Assembly: GCA_965248545.1 (NCBI GenBank)
Contig: OZ252110.1
Coordinates: 186,001 to 250,000, forward strand
DNA: 64,000 nucleotides
Source: Alteromonas_E sp965248545
Lineage (GTDB): Bacteria; Pseudomonadota; Gammaproteobacteria; Enterobacterales; Alteromonadaceae
Reading direction: 5' to 3'
Part shown: piece after piece, positions 7,625 to 16,723 of the stretch
Numbering within the stretch: position 1 is the first letter of the stretch
Layout of the letters: every line of letters begins with the position of its first letter
Program-made: the position numbers and the translations under genes
Notes under the pieces: generated by a model
Databases searched by the model: none
What the model saw: the letters and a program-made list of their open reading frames with translations, nothing else
Told to the model about the DNA's origin: nothing

Positions 7625-8872
7625 ATGAATAAACAAGCGCACATCGGTGTAGTTGGAGCTGGCATAGTTGGTATTTGTACGGCATTGCAGTTACAACGAG
7701 CAGGATTCCAAGTAACCCTGGTTGATAAACATGGTCTTGCCCAAGGCTGCTCGAAAGGCAATGCGGGACACTTTGCAACCGAACAAGTGTTTCCACTAGC
7801 AGACAAATCTTTACTCGCGCAACTCCCCAAAATGATACTCGATCCTCTCGGGCCGTTTCGGATTGAGTGGCGCTACTTAATTAAAGCGCTGCCTTGGTTC
7901 TGTCAGTTTTTACTGAATATGCGTGCGCGAGTATTCAATCAAAATCGCGATGCCATCAAAGCATTGAACCGACACGCCATACAATCCTATTTGCCACTAT
8001 TAAAGGCAACCGATAGTAATGCGCTCGTGCAGCTAAAAGGCAGCTTGTTGACCTTTGAACAAGACGACTTAGTTACGATCCAAAAACAAGCTGACCATTA
8101 TCGTCGTCAAGGCATCACTGTAGAGGTACTGGATCGTGATTCGACCTTATCGCTCGAACCGAGCTTGTCGGAGCGAATCAAAGCTTCACTGTATTTTCCT
8201 GATGTCGGCCATACGGTGGATCCCGAACAATTGTGCTTTGCGTTTGCTTGCACAATTTATGCGAACGGTGGTCAATTGATTGAAGATTCTGTTGAACAGA
8301 TTTCACTTTCCAAAGGCAAATATGCCGTTCATTGCAAACGAGCCAATTACCAATTTGACCGTGTGGTCATTGCAACGGGCGCATGGAGCAAATCGCTGCT
8401 GGCGCCACTTGGATACCGCGTACCGTTGGATACTGAGCGCGGATACCATTTGATGTTACCGCATAAAAACATGCTTGAGAGGCCCGTCGCGTCGGCGGAG
8501 CGTCGATTCATCATGACGCCGATGGCAGATGGTCTGCGCCTAGCGGGTACTGTCGAGTTTGCTGGATTAAAGGCGCCGTTAAATCGGAAACGCGCTGAAA
8601 TACTGCTGCCACATGCGCAACAGTTACTAAGGGGATTGGACACATCCAGCGGCGATGACTACCCACATTGGATGGGTTTTCGCCCATCGCTTCCCGACTC
8701 TCTTCCCGTTATCGGTGAGGCTCCGCATCACAAACACCTGTATTTTGCTTTTGGGCATCAACATTTAGGGCTTACTTGGGGCGCAATCACAGGCCAATTA
8801 ATTGCTGAGGTTGCCCTAAATCAACTACCTAGTGTTGACCTACAACCATACTGTATTAGTCGTTTTAATTGA
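7625..8872 (+). CDS. FAD-dependent cis-4-hydroxy-D-proline dehydrogenase (DadA-like)
   Basis: A 415-residue D-amino-acid dehydrogenase-type flavoprotein. It would oxidise the D-epimer made by the 5545-6546 enzyme to pyrroline-4-hydroxy-2-carboxylate, passing electrons to the respiratory chain at the membrane face. The dinucleotide-binding motif is at the N-terminus (GVVGAGIVGICTALQL) with an acidic strand end (VDKHG). The C-terminal FAD motif is PHWMGFRPSLPDSLPVIG, typical of DadA relatives. It is divergent from the deaminase gene with the shared operator between. pepQ follows after 8 bases. D-proline or other D-amino acids remain possible substrates; context favours D-hydroxyproline. Confidence 0.88.
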   Translation: MNKQAHIGVVGAGIVGICTALQLQRAGFQVTLVDKHGLAQGCSKGNAGHFATEQVFPLADKSLLAQLPKMILDPLGPFRIEWRYLIKALPWFCQFLLNMRARVFNQNRDAIKALNRHAIQSYLPLLKATDSNALVQLKGSLLTFEQDDLVTIQKQADHYRRQGITVEVLDRDSTLSLEPSLSERIKASLYFPDVGHTVDPEQLCFAFACTIYANGGQLIEDSVEQISLSKGKYAVHCKRANYQFDRVVIATGAWSKSLLAPLGYRVPLDTERGYHLMLPHKNMLERPVASAERRFIMTPMADGLRLAGTVEFAGLKAPLNRKRAEILLPHAQQLLRGLDTSSGDDYPHWMGFRPSLPDSLPVIGEAPHHKHLYFAFGHQHLGLTWGAITGQLIAEVALNQLPSVDLQPYCISRFN

Positions 8873-8880
8873 GAGACGTT

Positions 8881-10194
8881 ATGAGTTTATATTCTGAACA
8901 CCTGAACATTATTCAACAGCGCTTCGACAAAGCGCTTGACGCTCACGGCTTCGCGCGCGCGCTGATATATTCAGGCCACCAGCGTTATGCCTTTATGGAT
9001 GACAACAGTTTGCCATTTAAGGTCAATCCGTTGTTTAAATATTGGCTTCCTCTAACGGCACAACAACACAGTTTTATCCTGGTTGAGAGCGGTAGGAAGC
9101 CACATTTATTTTTACATCAGATTGAAGACTACTGGCACGCGCAGCCGGCTATTCCAGAGGGCGAGTGGAACCAGTATTTCGATGTAACCGTTATCACTGA
9201 CAAACGAGAAGTGAAGTCGTTGTTGGGAACAAAACTTAACCAGTGCGCGTTTATTGGGGAAGACAATTTCGCCGTTGATCACTGGCAAGTTGCCGAAAAC
9301 CCTCCGGCTTTTATCAATCAAATTAATTACATGCGCGCATATAAAACACCTTACGAAGTAGATTGTATGCGCCGAGCAAACATTCTTGCAGCTCGTGGTC
9401 ATGTAGCAGCTAAAGATGCATTCTATGCTGGGAAAAGTGAGCTCGACATCCATTTAACATACTTGCAAGCGCTAAATATCCGCGAATCACAATTGCCATA
9501 CAATAATATTATCGCCTTTAACCATAGCGCATCTATTTTGCATTACGATCACTATCAGAAACGACCTCCCACTCAGCATTTGTCTTTTTTGATCGATGCA
9601 GGCGCGGAATATAATGGGTATAACGCCGACATCAGTCGAACCTATATCGCGGAAGGTCCAGAGCACCAAGAATTCAACGCGCTTTTTGATGCGTATTGCG
9701 CTGAATACTGCGGATTGCTCAACGAGATAGAACGCGGTAAATCCTACCTAGAGTTCCATGATTCGGCGCACCGACGCATTGCGCGATTGCTCTCAGAGTT
9801 TGAGCTAGTAAAGACCTCGGCCGAAGAAACCTATGCTAAAGGCTATAATCAGTGCTTCTTTCCTTGTGGTGTAGGCCATTACATTGGCTTACAAGTGCAT
9901 GATGTGGGTGGATACATGGTGGATTGCACCGGCAGAGAGTGTGCACGGGACCCTCGTTACCCTTTCTTACGCTTAAACAGGCCCATGGAACAAGATATTG
10001 TGTTTACGGTTGAGCCCGGTATCTACTTGATTGACCAATTGCTCAACCAACATGCAGATAACCCCGACTTTAACTGGTCTAGAATCAATCAACTGAAACC
10101 CTATGGCGGGTTTAGGCTTGAAGACTGTATCGCGTTCACAGCGCAGGGAGTCGAAAACCTCAGTCAGCGAGGTTTTCAACAACTGGGTCACTAA
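8881..10194 (+). CDS. pepQ: Xaa-Pro dipeptidase (prolidase)
   Basis: A cytoplasmic M24-family metallopeptidase that splits dipeptides ending in Pro or hydroxyproline. Two metal-binding Asp lie in IDAGAEYNGYNADIS, the His in GVGHYIGLQVHD, and Glu residues in TVEPGIY and GGFRLED. The length of 437 is close to E. coli PepQ. The ATG at 8881 has GAGAG upstream and is preferred over the TTG at 8869 inside the previous gene's end. It is co-transcribed with the D-hydroxyproline dehydrogenase, 8 bases apart. This links peptide breakdown (collagen-like or cell-wall Hyp peptides) with Hyp catabolism. Its stop overlaps the convergent hydrolase gene by 4 bp. Confidence 0.95.
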   Translation: MSLYSEHLNIIQQRFDKALDAHGFARALIYSGHQRYAFMDDNSLPFKVNPLFKYWLPLTAQQHSFILVESGRKPHLFLHQIEDYWHAQPAIPEGEWNQYFDVTVITDKREVKSLLGTKLNQCAFIGEDNFAVDHWQVAENPPAFINQINYMRAYKTPYEVDCMRRANILAARGHVAAKDAFYAGKSELDIHLTYLQALNIRESQLPYNNIIAFNHSASILHYDHYQKRPPTQHLSFLIDAGAEYNGYNADISRTYIAEGPEHQEFNALFDAYCAEYCGLLNEIERGKSYLEFHDSAHRRIARLLSEFELVKTSAEETYAKGYNQCFFPCGVGHYIGLQVHDVGGYMVDCTGRECARDPRYPFLRLNRPMEQDIVFTVEPGIYLIDQLLNQHADNPDFNWSRINQLKPYGGFRLEDCIAFTAQGVENLSQRGFQQLGH

Positions 10195-11078
10195 CTCAAA
10201 TGTTGATTGAAGAATGCTAACGTTCGCTGCCAAGCCAGCTCAGCACTGGCTTGGTCGTAACGTCCGGTTGAATCATTGTGAAAACCGTGTTTGGCATTCT
10301 CATACACGTGGATTTGGTAATCCACACCCGCCGCGGTGAGATCTTGCTCGTACTCGGGGTAGGTTTTATTTACGCGTTCGTCCAATTCCCCGAGTTGAAT
10401 CATCAACGGAGATGTAATTTGCGCTCTAAGGGATTTTGCCGCTGGCGTGCCATAAAATGGAACCCCTGCCGACAACAACTCACTATCGACTGCGGCCAAA
10501 TAATTCACAATATAACCGCCGAAACAAAAACCTACCGCACCAAGCTTACCATTACTCAGCGGATGGCTTTTCAAAAAACGGGCGGCGGCGACAAAATCTT
10601 GTTCTATCTTTGCGCGTTCTAGACCGCGCTGCAACACACGCCCTTCATCATCATTGCCCGGATACCCGCCAACTGAATAAAGGGCATCTGGTGCAAAAGC
10701 AACAAAACCAGCCTTAGCTAAACGCCGCACCACATCTTTCACGTATGGATTTAAACCACGATTTTCATGGATCACGAGTACGACTGGATAACGCTCTTGG
10801 GCAGTTGTCGGCTTAACTAAATAACCCCGCCCCTCGCCGTGTCCTAATGGCGATGCAAATGTTTCATAGGTTGCGAGAATATCTTTATCATTGAACGATA
10901 CCTGTTCTGCCAATGCATAATTAGGTAATAAAGCACTGGTCAAAACACTCATTGAATACCCGAGCGCAACCAGACCACTGAGTTTTTTCATAAAGGTGCG
11001 CCGGTCCATGCCGCCGTGAGCATAATCGTCGTACCAATCAAACGCCTCTTGTGGAATATCCGGTTTAAGTGTAGCCAT
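10191..11078 (-). CDS. Exported dienelactone hydrolase family protein
   Basis: An alpha/beta hydrolase with the DLH triad: nucleophile Cys in GFCFGG, Asp in LGELDERV, His in AKHGFHND. The first ~58 residues look like an extended Tat signal, with a twin-Arg motif (MDRRTFMKKLSG) after a ~25-residue acidic lead, then a hydrophobic core and ALA-E. It is therefore probably periplasmic. Classical DLH converts dienelactone to maleylacetate, but no aromatic pathway genes are here, so the substrate is unknown. Its stop overlaps that of pepQ tail to tail. A chaperone-type or general esterase role cannot be excluded. Confidence 0.87.
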   Translation of the reverse strand: MATLKPDIPQEAFDWYDDYAHGGMDRRTFMKKLSGLVALGYSMSVLTSALLPNYALAEQVSFNDKDILATYETFASPLGHGEGRGYLVKPTTAQERYPVVLVIHENRGLNPYVKDVVRRLAKAGFVAFAPDALYSVGGYPGNDDEGRVLQRGLERAKIEQDFVAAARFLKSHPLSNGKLGAVGFCFGGYIVNYLAAVDSELLSAGVPFYGTPAAKSLRAQITSPLMIQLGELDERVNKTYPEYEQDLTAAGVDYQIHVYENAKHGFHNDSTGRYDQASAELAWQRTLAFFNQHLS

Positions 11079-11320
11079 GAGCTTTCCCTTATTATCTAGC
11101 TTTTGTCTCGTTTTACGGCGATTGATACAGAATAGTTCAGCAGACGCGTGATACTTTTAATATCGTGTTCTTCGCCTAGCGTAAGATCTCTAGCACGAAT
11201 GAGAATGATTGAACAGAGACTGACAAATAGACTAAAACCGGCAAAAAATGGCCGACATTTGCACAGGCCTTTTCCTTGACCTAGGTTTAAGTAAAGAATC
11301 ATTTTTAGTTTGTATTGCGT

Positions 11321-12013
11321 ATGTTACTTCGCCGAGTTAAACACAGCTTAAAACAGCAAGACTGGCTGGCAATTGGTATCGATTTCGTGATTGTAGTGAT
11401 TGGTGTTTTCATGGGGATACAAGTCGCGAATTGGAATGAAGCACTACAACTTCAACACGCTGAAACGGCGATATATAAAAAACTGAAAGAGCAAATCAAG
11501 TTAGATGCCGAGGATATCCGCGGTCAAATAGATTACAACGCCCACTTTAAAGCCCAATATCAACTGGGTATTGAAATCATCGAACAGAATGATCGGGAGC
11601 GAATGAATCAACTTGCTGAAATAGCCGGGCAGTTGACGAATTATTCTGACTATGATCGCCGCGGTAATATCTACGAAATCATGGTAAACAGTGGTGATAT
11701 AAGGTTAATAGATAACGAACAGATCATTGCGCAAATCATCGATTTGGAGGAAACCATGATGTACATGAATAGGATGGAAGCTATTCATTTTGAGGCGATG
11801 ATGAGCTACGCCGTTGAAGCAATGAAAGATGTCATAAAGTTTTCAAGTGGAGACGTTAAAAAACCAGAAGTATTATATAGCTTTCAATTTCAAAATCTTT
11901 TTTTCCTAATTCACCAAATCACCTCAGAGAAAGAATCGGTTTATCATGACGTGATCCGAAAGATTTCTGCGTTAGAAACATCACTAGAGCAAGAAATAAT
12001 GGATGTAGATTGA
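11321..12013 (+). CDS. Single-pass membrane protein of the DUF6090 type
   Basis: A 230-residue protein with one N-terminal membrane segment (IDFVIVVIGVFMGIQVANWNEA), the signature seen in DUF6090-like proteins, then a long charged helical region. ATG at 11321 is preferred to TTG at 11315. The function is unknown to me. It converges on the next gene with only 6 bp between stops. A 242-bp gap separates it from the hydrolase gene, in which I see no gene. Confidence 0.75.
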   Translation: MLLRRVKHSLKQQDWLAIGIDFVIVVIGVFMGIQVANWNEALQLQHAETAIYKKLKEQIKLDAEDIRGQIDYNAHFKAQYQLGIEIIEQNDRERMNQLAEIAGQLTNYSDYDRRGNIYEIMVNSGDIRLIDNEQIIAQIIDLEETMMYMNRMEAIHFEAMMSYAVEAMKDVIKFSSGDVKKPEVLYSFQFQNLFFLIHQITSEKESVYHDVIRKISALETSLEQEIMDVD

Positions 12014-12019
12014 GATACT

Positions 12020-12544
12020 TCAAACAACTGCGATGAGCTGATAAAGCTCTATTACTAATCCAAGCGCTGCCAGCATGATTCCCAAGGTTCCCACTGCTCG
12101 CCCTTCAACAAACCGAGTAGCGAAATCTGAACCACCCGCAACGGTGAAATAGAGAATCAGGCAGAGTAAGAGTAACCCTAGGCTAACGACCAACAACTGT
12201 ACAACTAAGGTGATCAGCTGCGGTATCAACCAAGTTACGGTTAATGAATCAGCATTTGCCGCTTCAAGTGCGCTCACGGCGAACAGTATAATGACGGGTA
12301 GAGTACCCAGGGTAAGCACGGTATTGAGCAATTTACCAAGGCTACTGGAGAGGCGTGCGTGCGCTTTGTCCCTTTCCAAAGAGCGGTTTCGCAGGTCAGC
12401 TATAGGTGCTGCAAGCATACCTAAAAAGCGTGCAATTTTGGCTGCAGTGCTGGGCATGCGGACTTCAATAAACGCGAGAGTCAGACCAATGAATTCGAGA
12501 ATAAATGCAATGACCTGCAATTGAAGATCACTTACCTGCAACAT
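12020..12544 (-). CDS. Hypothetical multi-pass membrane protein
   Basis: The ATG at 12544 gives 174 residues; a TTG at 12562 would add six. Four hydrophobic stretches are visible: near the N-terminus (LQVIAFILEFIGLTLAFI), after a basic loop (LTLGTLPVIILFAV), a long one (ITLVVQLLVVSLGLLLLCLILYF) and at the C-terminus (LGIMLAALGLVIELYQLI). The loop after the first segment is rich in Arg and Lys, so it is cytoplasmic. I recognise no family. It stands alone between a convergent gene and the methionine synthase pair (76 bp gap). Confidence 0.7.
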   Translation of the reverse strand: MLQVSDLQLQVIAFILEFIGLTLAFIEVRMPSTAAKIARFLGMLAAPIADLRNRSLERDKAHARLSSSLGKLLNTVLTLGTLPVIILFAVSALEAANADSLTVTWLIPQLITLVVQLLVVSLGLLLLCLILYFTVAGGSDFATRFVEGRAVGTLGIMLAALGLVIELYQLIAVV

Positions 12545-12620
12545 TTTGTCGTCCCGCTGCAAAAACAGCCGATGAGTATAGGCTATTGCAGCAGGACTTC
12601 CAAACCCTGATAAATTCCAA

Positions 12621-13670
12621 TCAAACCAGCTGCTGTGCTATCTCTTCGCGCACAATCGCCGCCCCCGCAGTCAGTGCCTCGAGCTTAGCGCGCGCAATTT
12701 CCCCTGCAAGCGGAGCCATACCACAGTTCGTGCACGGGTATAATTTGTCTGGCTCAACAAACTGAAGCGCTGTTCTCAGTGTGTTCGCCACCTCTTCAGG
12801 TGTTTCGATCCGGTTGCTGGCAACATCTATCGCACCAACCATGACATTTTTACCGCGAATCAACTCGATAAGCTCCATCGGTACGCGCGCGTTGTGGCAC
12901 TCTAAGGAGACAAAATCTACGCTCGACTTTTGCAGTTTAGGAAACACTTCCTCATATTGCCGCCACTCGGCTCCTAGGGTCTGCTTCCAATCCGTGTTGG
13001 CTTTGATACCGTATCCATAGCAAATGTGCACCGCAGTTTGACAATTAAGTCCTTCAAGTGCCCTTTCGAGAGCAGCGATCCCCCACTCGTTTACATCTTC
13101 GAAAAACACGTTAAATGCAGGCTCGTCAAACTGAATAATGTCTACCCCCGCGGCTTCTAACTCCTTAGCTTCCTGATTGAGGATTTTGGCGAATTCCCAC
13201 GCCAGTTTTTCGCGACTCTTGTAATGATCATCATACAGCGTATCGATCATTGTCATAGGACCTGGTAGTGCCCATTTTATTGGCTGTGAGGTCTGTTGAC
13301 GTAAAAATTTCGCATCTTCAACAAAAACCGATTTAGGACGACTAACATTGCCGACCACGACGGGTACACTGGCTTCATAGCGGTTGCGGATCCGCAGCGT
13401 TTTGCGTTGTTCAAAATCAACACCAGTAAGGTGCTCGATAAAGGTGGTCACAAAGTGCTGCCGCGTTTGCTCTCCATCACTGACAATATCAATCCCCGCT
13501 TGCCGCTGGTTTTGTAGTGACAAACGCAGTGCAGCACGCTTGCCATCGACTAATTCATCGCCTTGCAGTTTCCATTCAGACCAAAGTGTTTCTGGCTGCG
13601 CCAACCATGATGGTTTTGGTAAGCTACCCGCGGTTGAGGTCGGTAACAGTTTGTTTATATTCAATTGCAT
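12621..13670 (-). CDS. mesD: Short folate-independent methionine synthase, MesD type
   Basis: A 349-residue protein equal to only the catalytic C-terminal half of MetE. It has the zinc residues (His and Cys in VHICYGYG, Glu in LECHN, Cys in CTNCGMAP) and an N-terminal TAGSLPKP motif. Core-type enzymes without the MetE N-terminal half do not use methyl-folate in the normal way. The MesD class is known to need the DUF1852 protein MesX and oxygen; the mesX homologue lies 12 bp upstream. It would transfer a methyl group to homocysteine in the cytoplasm. Subfamily assignment rests on the neighbour. Confidence 0.88.
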   Translation of the reverse strand: MQLNINKLLPTSTAGSLPKPSWLAQPETLWSEWKLQGDELVDGKRAALRLSLQNQRQAGIDIVSDGEQTRQHFVTTFIEHLTGVDFEQRKTLRIRNRYEASVPVVVGNVSRPKSVFVEDAKFLRQQTSQPIKWALPGPMTMIDTLYDDHYKSREKLAWEFAKILNQEAKELEAAGVDIIQFDEPAFNVFFEDVNEWGIAALERALEGLNCQTAVHICYGYGIKANTDWKQTLGAEWRQYEEVFPKLQKSSVDFVSLECHNARVPMELIELIRGKNVMVGAIDVASNRIETPEEVANTLRTALQFVEPDKLYPCTNCGMAPLAGEIARAKLEALTAGAAIVREEIAQQLV

Positions 13671-13682
13671 CTTTGTTTATCC

Positions 13683-14660
13683 TTACAGCGTGACATTCGC
13701 AGACCATTGGTCCAATACTGTTTGATAGGGCTTGATAAAATGCTCCTCTGCATATCGTCCCTGCTCAATCGCTAACTTGCCCCGTTCTTCGCGGTCGTAT
13801 ACCACTTGCGTTAATGAATGATCCTGATGCTGCAAATTTGGCTGATAATGGCTGCCTGCTATGGCGTTGGCATTGTAGATCTCAGGTCGATAGATTTTTT
13901 GAAACGTCTCCATTGTGCTGATGGTGCTAATCAGCTCAAGATTGGTGTAGTCATTGAGCAAATCACCAAAGAAATAGAATGCCAGTGGCGCCACACTATT
14001 GGGCGGCATAAAATAACGCACCTGTAACCCCATTTTTTTGAAGTATTGCTCGGTCAAAGATGACTCATTGGGCTCATACTCTACACCTAAAACTGGGTGC
14101 TCATTTTCTGTTCTGCGGTAAGTTTTGTTGTCTGACACACTCAGACATATCACCGGTGACTTGTCGAAGTGTTGTTGGTAAACGTCGGATTTGACGAAGC
14201 TCTTAAACAGTTTGCCGTGCAGCTCACCAAAGCCATCCGGTACGCTGAACGTAGCTTGATTTTTATTGTGCGCCAACAGCAACACACTGAAGTCATAATC
14301 CCGAACATAAGACGAGAAGTTGTTACCAACAATACCCTTGATACGCTTACCCGTTTTATGGTCGATAATATTCGTCTTGAGTATTTCAATTGTGGGGAAG
14401 GTCTCCCCATTGCCTCTGATGTCAATATCGACGGAGACGATTTCGAGTTGTGCCGCAAATCGTTCGCCATTGGGGTTGTCCCAATGCGCCAGCGCATTTA
14501 ATCGATTATCAATCATCTGCAACGCGTTGCGCAGGTTCTCCCGGCGGTTTTTACCTCTAGCAAGATTGGCAAAATTAGTGGTTATTCGAGTATTTTCCGA
14601 AGGGCGATAATTTTCATCAAAACAAACGGTATTTATCGTAAAGGTAAAATCTGTATTCAT
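13683..14660 (-). CDS. mesX: DUF1852 protein MesX, partner of MesD
   Basis: A 325-residue cytoplasmic protein matching the DUF1852 pattern: start TFTINTVCFDENYRPSENTRITTNFANLARG, and a later segment GLQVRYFMPPNSVAPLAFYF. Such proteins are found almost only beside core methionine synthases and are required for their activity with oxygen. The biochemical role, perhaps making the methyl donor, is not known to me. It is translated from the first ATG, 12 bp before mesD, as one operon. A 31-bp dyad lies 41 bp upstream of its start. Confidence 0.9.
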   Translation of the reverse strand: MNTDFTFTINTVCFDENYRPSENTRITTNFANLARGKNRRENLRNALQMIDNRLNALAHWDNPNGERFAAQLEIVSVDIDIRGNGETFPTIEILKTNIIDHKTGKRIKGIVGNNFSSYVRDYDFSVLLLAHNKNQATFSVPDGFGELHGKLFKSFVKSDVYQQHFDKSPVICLSVSDNKTYRRTENEHPVLGVEYEPNESSLTEQYFKKMGLQVRYFMPPNSVAPLAFYFFGDLLNDYTNLELISTISTMETFQKIYRPEIYNANAIAGSHYQPNLQHQDHSLTQVVYDREERGKLAIEQGRYAEEHFIKPYQTVLDQWSANVTL

Positions 14661-14700
14661 CGTAGTCTGCGTTCTAATTGAGCTAAATCGAAAGGTTTAC

Positions 14701-14731
14701 CGCTTACACACAACAGAAAACGTTGTAAGCG
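14701..14731. promoter_or_regulatory. Inverted repeat upstream of mesX
   Basis: CGCTTACA (14701-14708) and TGTAAGCG (14724-14731) are perfect 8-bp arms separated by 15 bases. The site is 41 bp before the mesX start, suiting an operator or leader hairpin. It does not match the MetJ box (AGACGTCT) or the MetR site as I know them. Confidence 0.4.
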
Positions 14732-14832
14732 ATATCGATTCTCACCGAAAAAAGACATGAGGAAAAATGATGAATTTTAATTTTTACATGAACGCAATTA
14801 ATACAAAGAAGGTACCTTTGACTAATCGCCGG

Positions 14833-15252
14833 TTAAGCTTGGTATTTTTCCCTTCCCGGTTCTTGTTGTTCGTAGTGAGGCAAGTGCTCATCCAAATCTT
14901 CCCAATTGGCTTTTGAAGTCACAAAATTATGCGACATCGGGCGCTCCGTTATATCGGAATCCAAAATCCCGAGTCTCAAGCGCACATACTGAGGGGATCC
15001 ATTACTCACGCTATAAACTGGAGAGGCACATACTGAACAAAAAAAGCGAGCTTTGCCCGGCTCTGTCTCGTATTTACCCAGCTTGGCTTCCCCGGCCACT
15101 ACGGCAAAGTGCTGTTTTGCGACAAAACCATTGGTGGAATAGGCCGTTCCACTGTTTTTTCTGCACTTAGAACAGTGGCAATGAATGATTGACTCAATGG
15201 GCCCACTGACTTCAACGTGAACTTGACCACACAAACAACTTCCTTGATACAT
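14833..15252 (-). CDS. GFA-family zinc protein
   Basis: A 139-residue protein of the GFA (glutathione-dependent formaldehyde-activating enzyme-like/CENP-V) family. Zinc-binding Cys appear in SCLCGQVHVEV, CHCSKCRKNSGTAY and FFCSVCASPVY, in the family's normal order. Most members have no proven activity, and GFA activity itself is disputed, so only the fold is assigned. It is divergent from the LysR gene across a 199-bp gap, the usual layout for a LysR regulator and its target. Confidence 0.88.
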   Translation of the reverse strand: MYQGSCLCGQVHVEVSGPIESIIHCHCSKCRKNSGTAYSTNGFVAKQHFAVVAGEAKLGKYETEPGKARFFCSVCASPVYSVSNGSPQYVRLRLGILDSDITERPMSHNFVTSKANWEDLDEHLPHYEQQEPGREKYQA

Positions 15253-15451
15253 GTCTTATACCTCTTGATAACCCAGCAAGATGATGGTGCGAGACAATAT
15301 ACGTTAGTTAACTACAGACAACTATTTCCCAAATGGAAACATTGTTTTTCCCAAAAGGAATTTTAGTGATAAATTAGATATACCTAACGCGTTGCCGAAA
15401 ATTTTCTTTTTTTCCAATGCAACCAATAGACAATTTTAACCGTTGTGAAGT

Positions 15452-16339
15452 ATGCCGACACAAAACGACAAATACCTCCTATTGAGAACTTTTTGTAGCG
15501 TTGTTCACTTTGGTTCGTTCAGTAGCGCTGCCAGCTATCTGGGAATTCCAGTTTCCAGCGTGAGCAAGCACATCAAGAGACTCGAGGACCAACTCAAGGT
15601 CCAGCTGATGGTCCGCACTACACGTTCGATGTGCTTGACCGATGCAGGCTCCCTTTATTTCGAAAAGGGTCGAAAAGTCCTTAAGGAACTTGATCAACTT
15701 GAACACGATGTTCAGGCCCTCTCTCGCTCAGCAGAAGGCGTGCTGCGGGTATCCCTGCCGTTGATGATAGGAGAACAAATCCTCTCCCCACTTTTGTCGG
15801 AGTTCATCCAAAATAAGCCCGACATAAGGCTAGTGTTAGACTATTCGCATGAGCCAAGTAATCTGATTGAACAAGATTTTGATATCGCCTTTCGCACGTC
15901 GACACATTTACCTGATAGTGCTTTATTTGAAATAAAACTCTTGGAACTTCAACCTGTATACGTGGCGGCTCCTGAATACCTTAGGCAATATGGCTCACCA
16001 TATGATCACAGTGATTTGATAAATCATCACAGGCTTGAATTTAACCCCACCATCAAAACCGAAGACATTGATAGCTCAAAAAGCACCGAGCGGGTTTTAT
16101 CAAACAGCTACCAAAGCCTTATTACAGCAGCTAAGTCCGGATGCGGAATTGTCTGCGTTTATGACATCCTTGTTGCTAAGGCTTTGGAAAGAAGAGAGTT
16201 AGTCCGCGTGCTACAACATTCAGAACCTGAAAAAAAGTACTTATCACTGCTGTATCGCCAAAGGAGTAACACATCCAAGAAGCTCCAATCGTTCGTTAAC
16301 TTCTTTCTTGATCATCCTCGGCTAGACGCAAACAAATAA
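15452..16339 (+). CDS. LysR-family transcriptional regulator
   Basis: A 295-residue regulator with an N-terminal winged helix (FCSVVHFGSFSSAASYLGI, then VSSVSKHIKRLEDQL) and a substrate-binding domain with the usual GVLRVSLPLMIG opening. It belongs to the branch with a short C-terminal lobe often called CrgA/DsdC-like. The ATG at 15452 is the natural start. The likely target is the divergent GFA gene. The inducer is unknown. It shares a bidirectional terminator with ybaB. Confidence 0.92.
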   Translation: MPTQNDKYLLLRTFCSVVHFGSFSSAASYLGIPVSSVSKHIKRLEDQLKVQLMVRTTRSMCLTDAGSLYFEKGRKVLKELDQLEHDVQALSRSAEGVLRVSLPLMIGEQILSPLLSEFIQNKPDIRLVLDYSHEPSNLIEQDFDIAFRTSTHLPDSALFEIKLLELQPVYVAAPEYLRQYGSPYDHSDLINHHRLEFNPTIKTEDIDSSKSTERVLSNSYQSLITAAKSGCGIVCVYDILVAKALERRELVRVLQHSEPEKKYLSLLYRQRSNTSKKLQSFVNFFLDHPRLDANK

Positions 16340-16364
16340 AAAAGCGCCCAAAGGCGCTTTTTTT
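16338..16364. terminator. Bidirectional Rho-independent terminator between lysR and ybaB
   Basis: An 11-bp stem (AAAAAAGCGCC / GGCGCTTTTTT) with a 4-base loop carries T-runs on both strands. It serves the LysR gene on the plus strand and the apt-dnaX-ybaB operon on the minus strand. Confidence 0.92.
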
Positions 16365-16381
16365 GAATGACGAGACTACTG

Positions 16382-16708
16382 TTAAAACGGCATTTTGAAA
16401 CCCGGCGGCATCTGCATACCACCGGTAACACTGGACATCTTTTCCTGCGAAGTTGTTTGCACACGGCGCACCGCGTCGTTAACTGCTGCCGCGACGAGAT
16501 CTTCGATCATTTCCTTATCATCATCCATCAAACTTGGGTCGATTTCGATACGGCGTACATTGTGATTACAGGTCATGGTAACTTTAACCATACCTGCACC
16601 TGACTCGCCTACAACCTCGATAGATTGCAATTCTTCTTGGGCTTTCTGCATGCGCTCTTGCATCTGTTGCGCTTGCTTCATGATGTTGCCCATTCCACCT
16701 TTAAACAT
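16382..16708 (-). CDS. ybaB: YbaB/EbfC family nucleoid-associated protein
   Basis: A 108-residue homodimeric DNA-binding protein of the nucleoid. The typical start MFKGGMGNIMKQAQQMQERMQKAQEEL, the core GMVKVTMTCNH and the acidic helix ...DDDKEMIEDLVAAAVNDA are all present. It follows dnaX by 15 bp, as in most gammaproteobacteria. recR normally comes next but here a terminator and the LysR gene do. Confidence 0.96.
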   Translation of the reverse strand: MFKGGMGNIMKQAQQMQERMQKAQEELQSIEVVGESGAGMVKVTMTCNHNVRRIEIDPSLMDDDKEMIEDLVAAAVNDAVRRVQTTSQEKMSSVTGGMQMPPGFKMPF

Positions 16709-16723
16709 AAACTCTCTCCTACA

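Noticed and set aside
11096..11302. 68-codon minus-strand frame
   Set aside because: No ribosome binding site or recognisable features, and it lies in a promoter region between divergent genes.
12621..13670. Truncated metE pseudogene
   Set aside because: The start, zinc ligands and adjacent mesX show an intact short-form enzyme, not a broken MetE.
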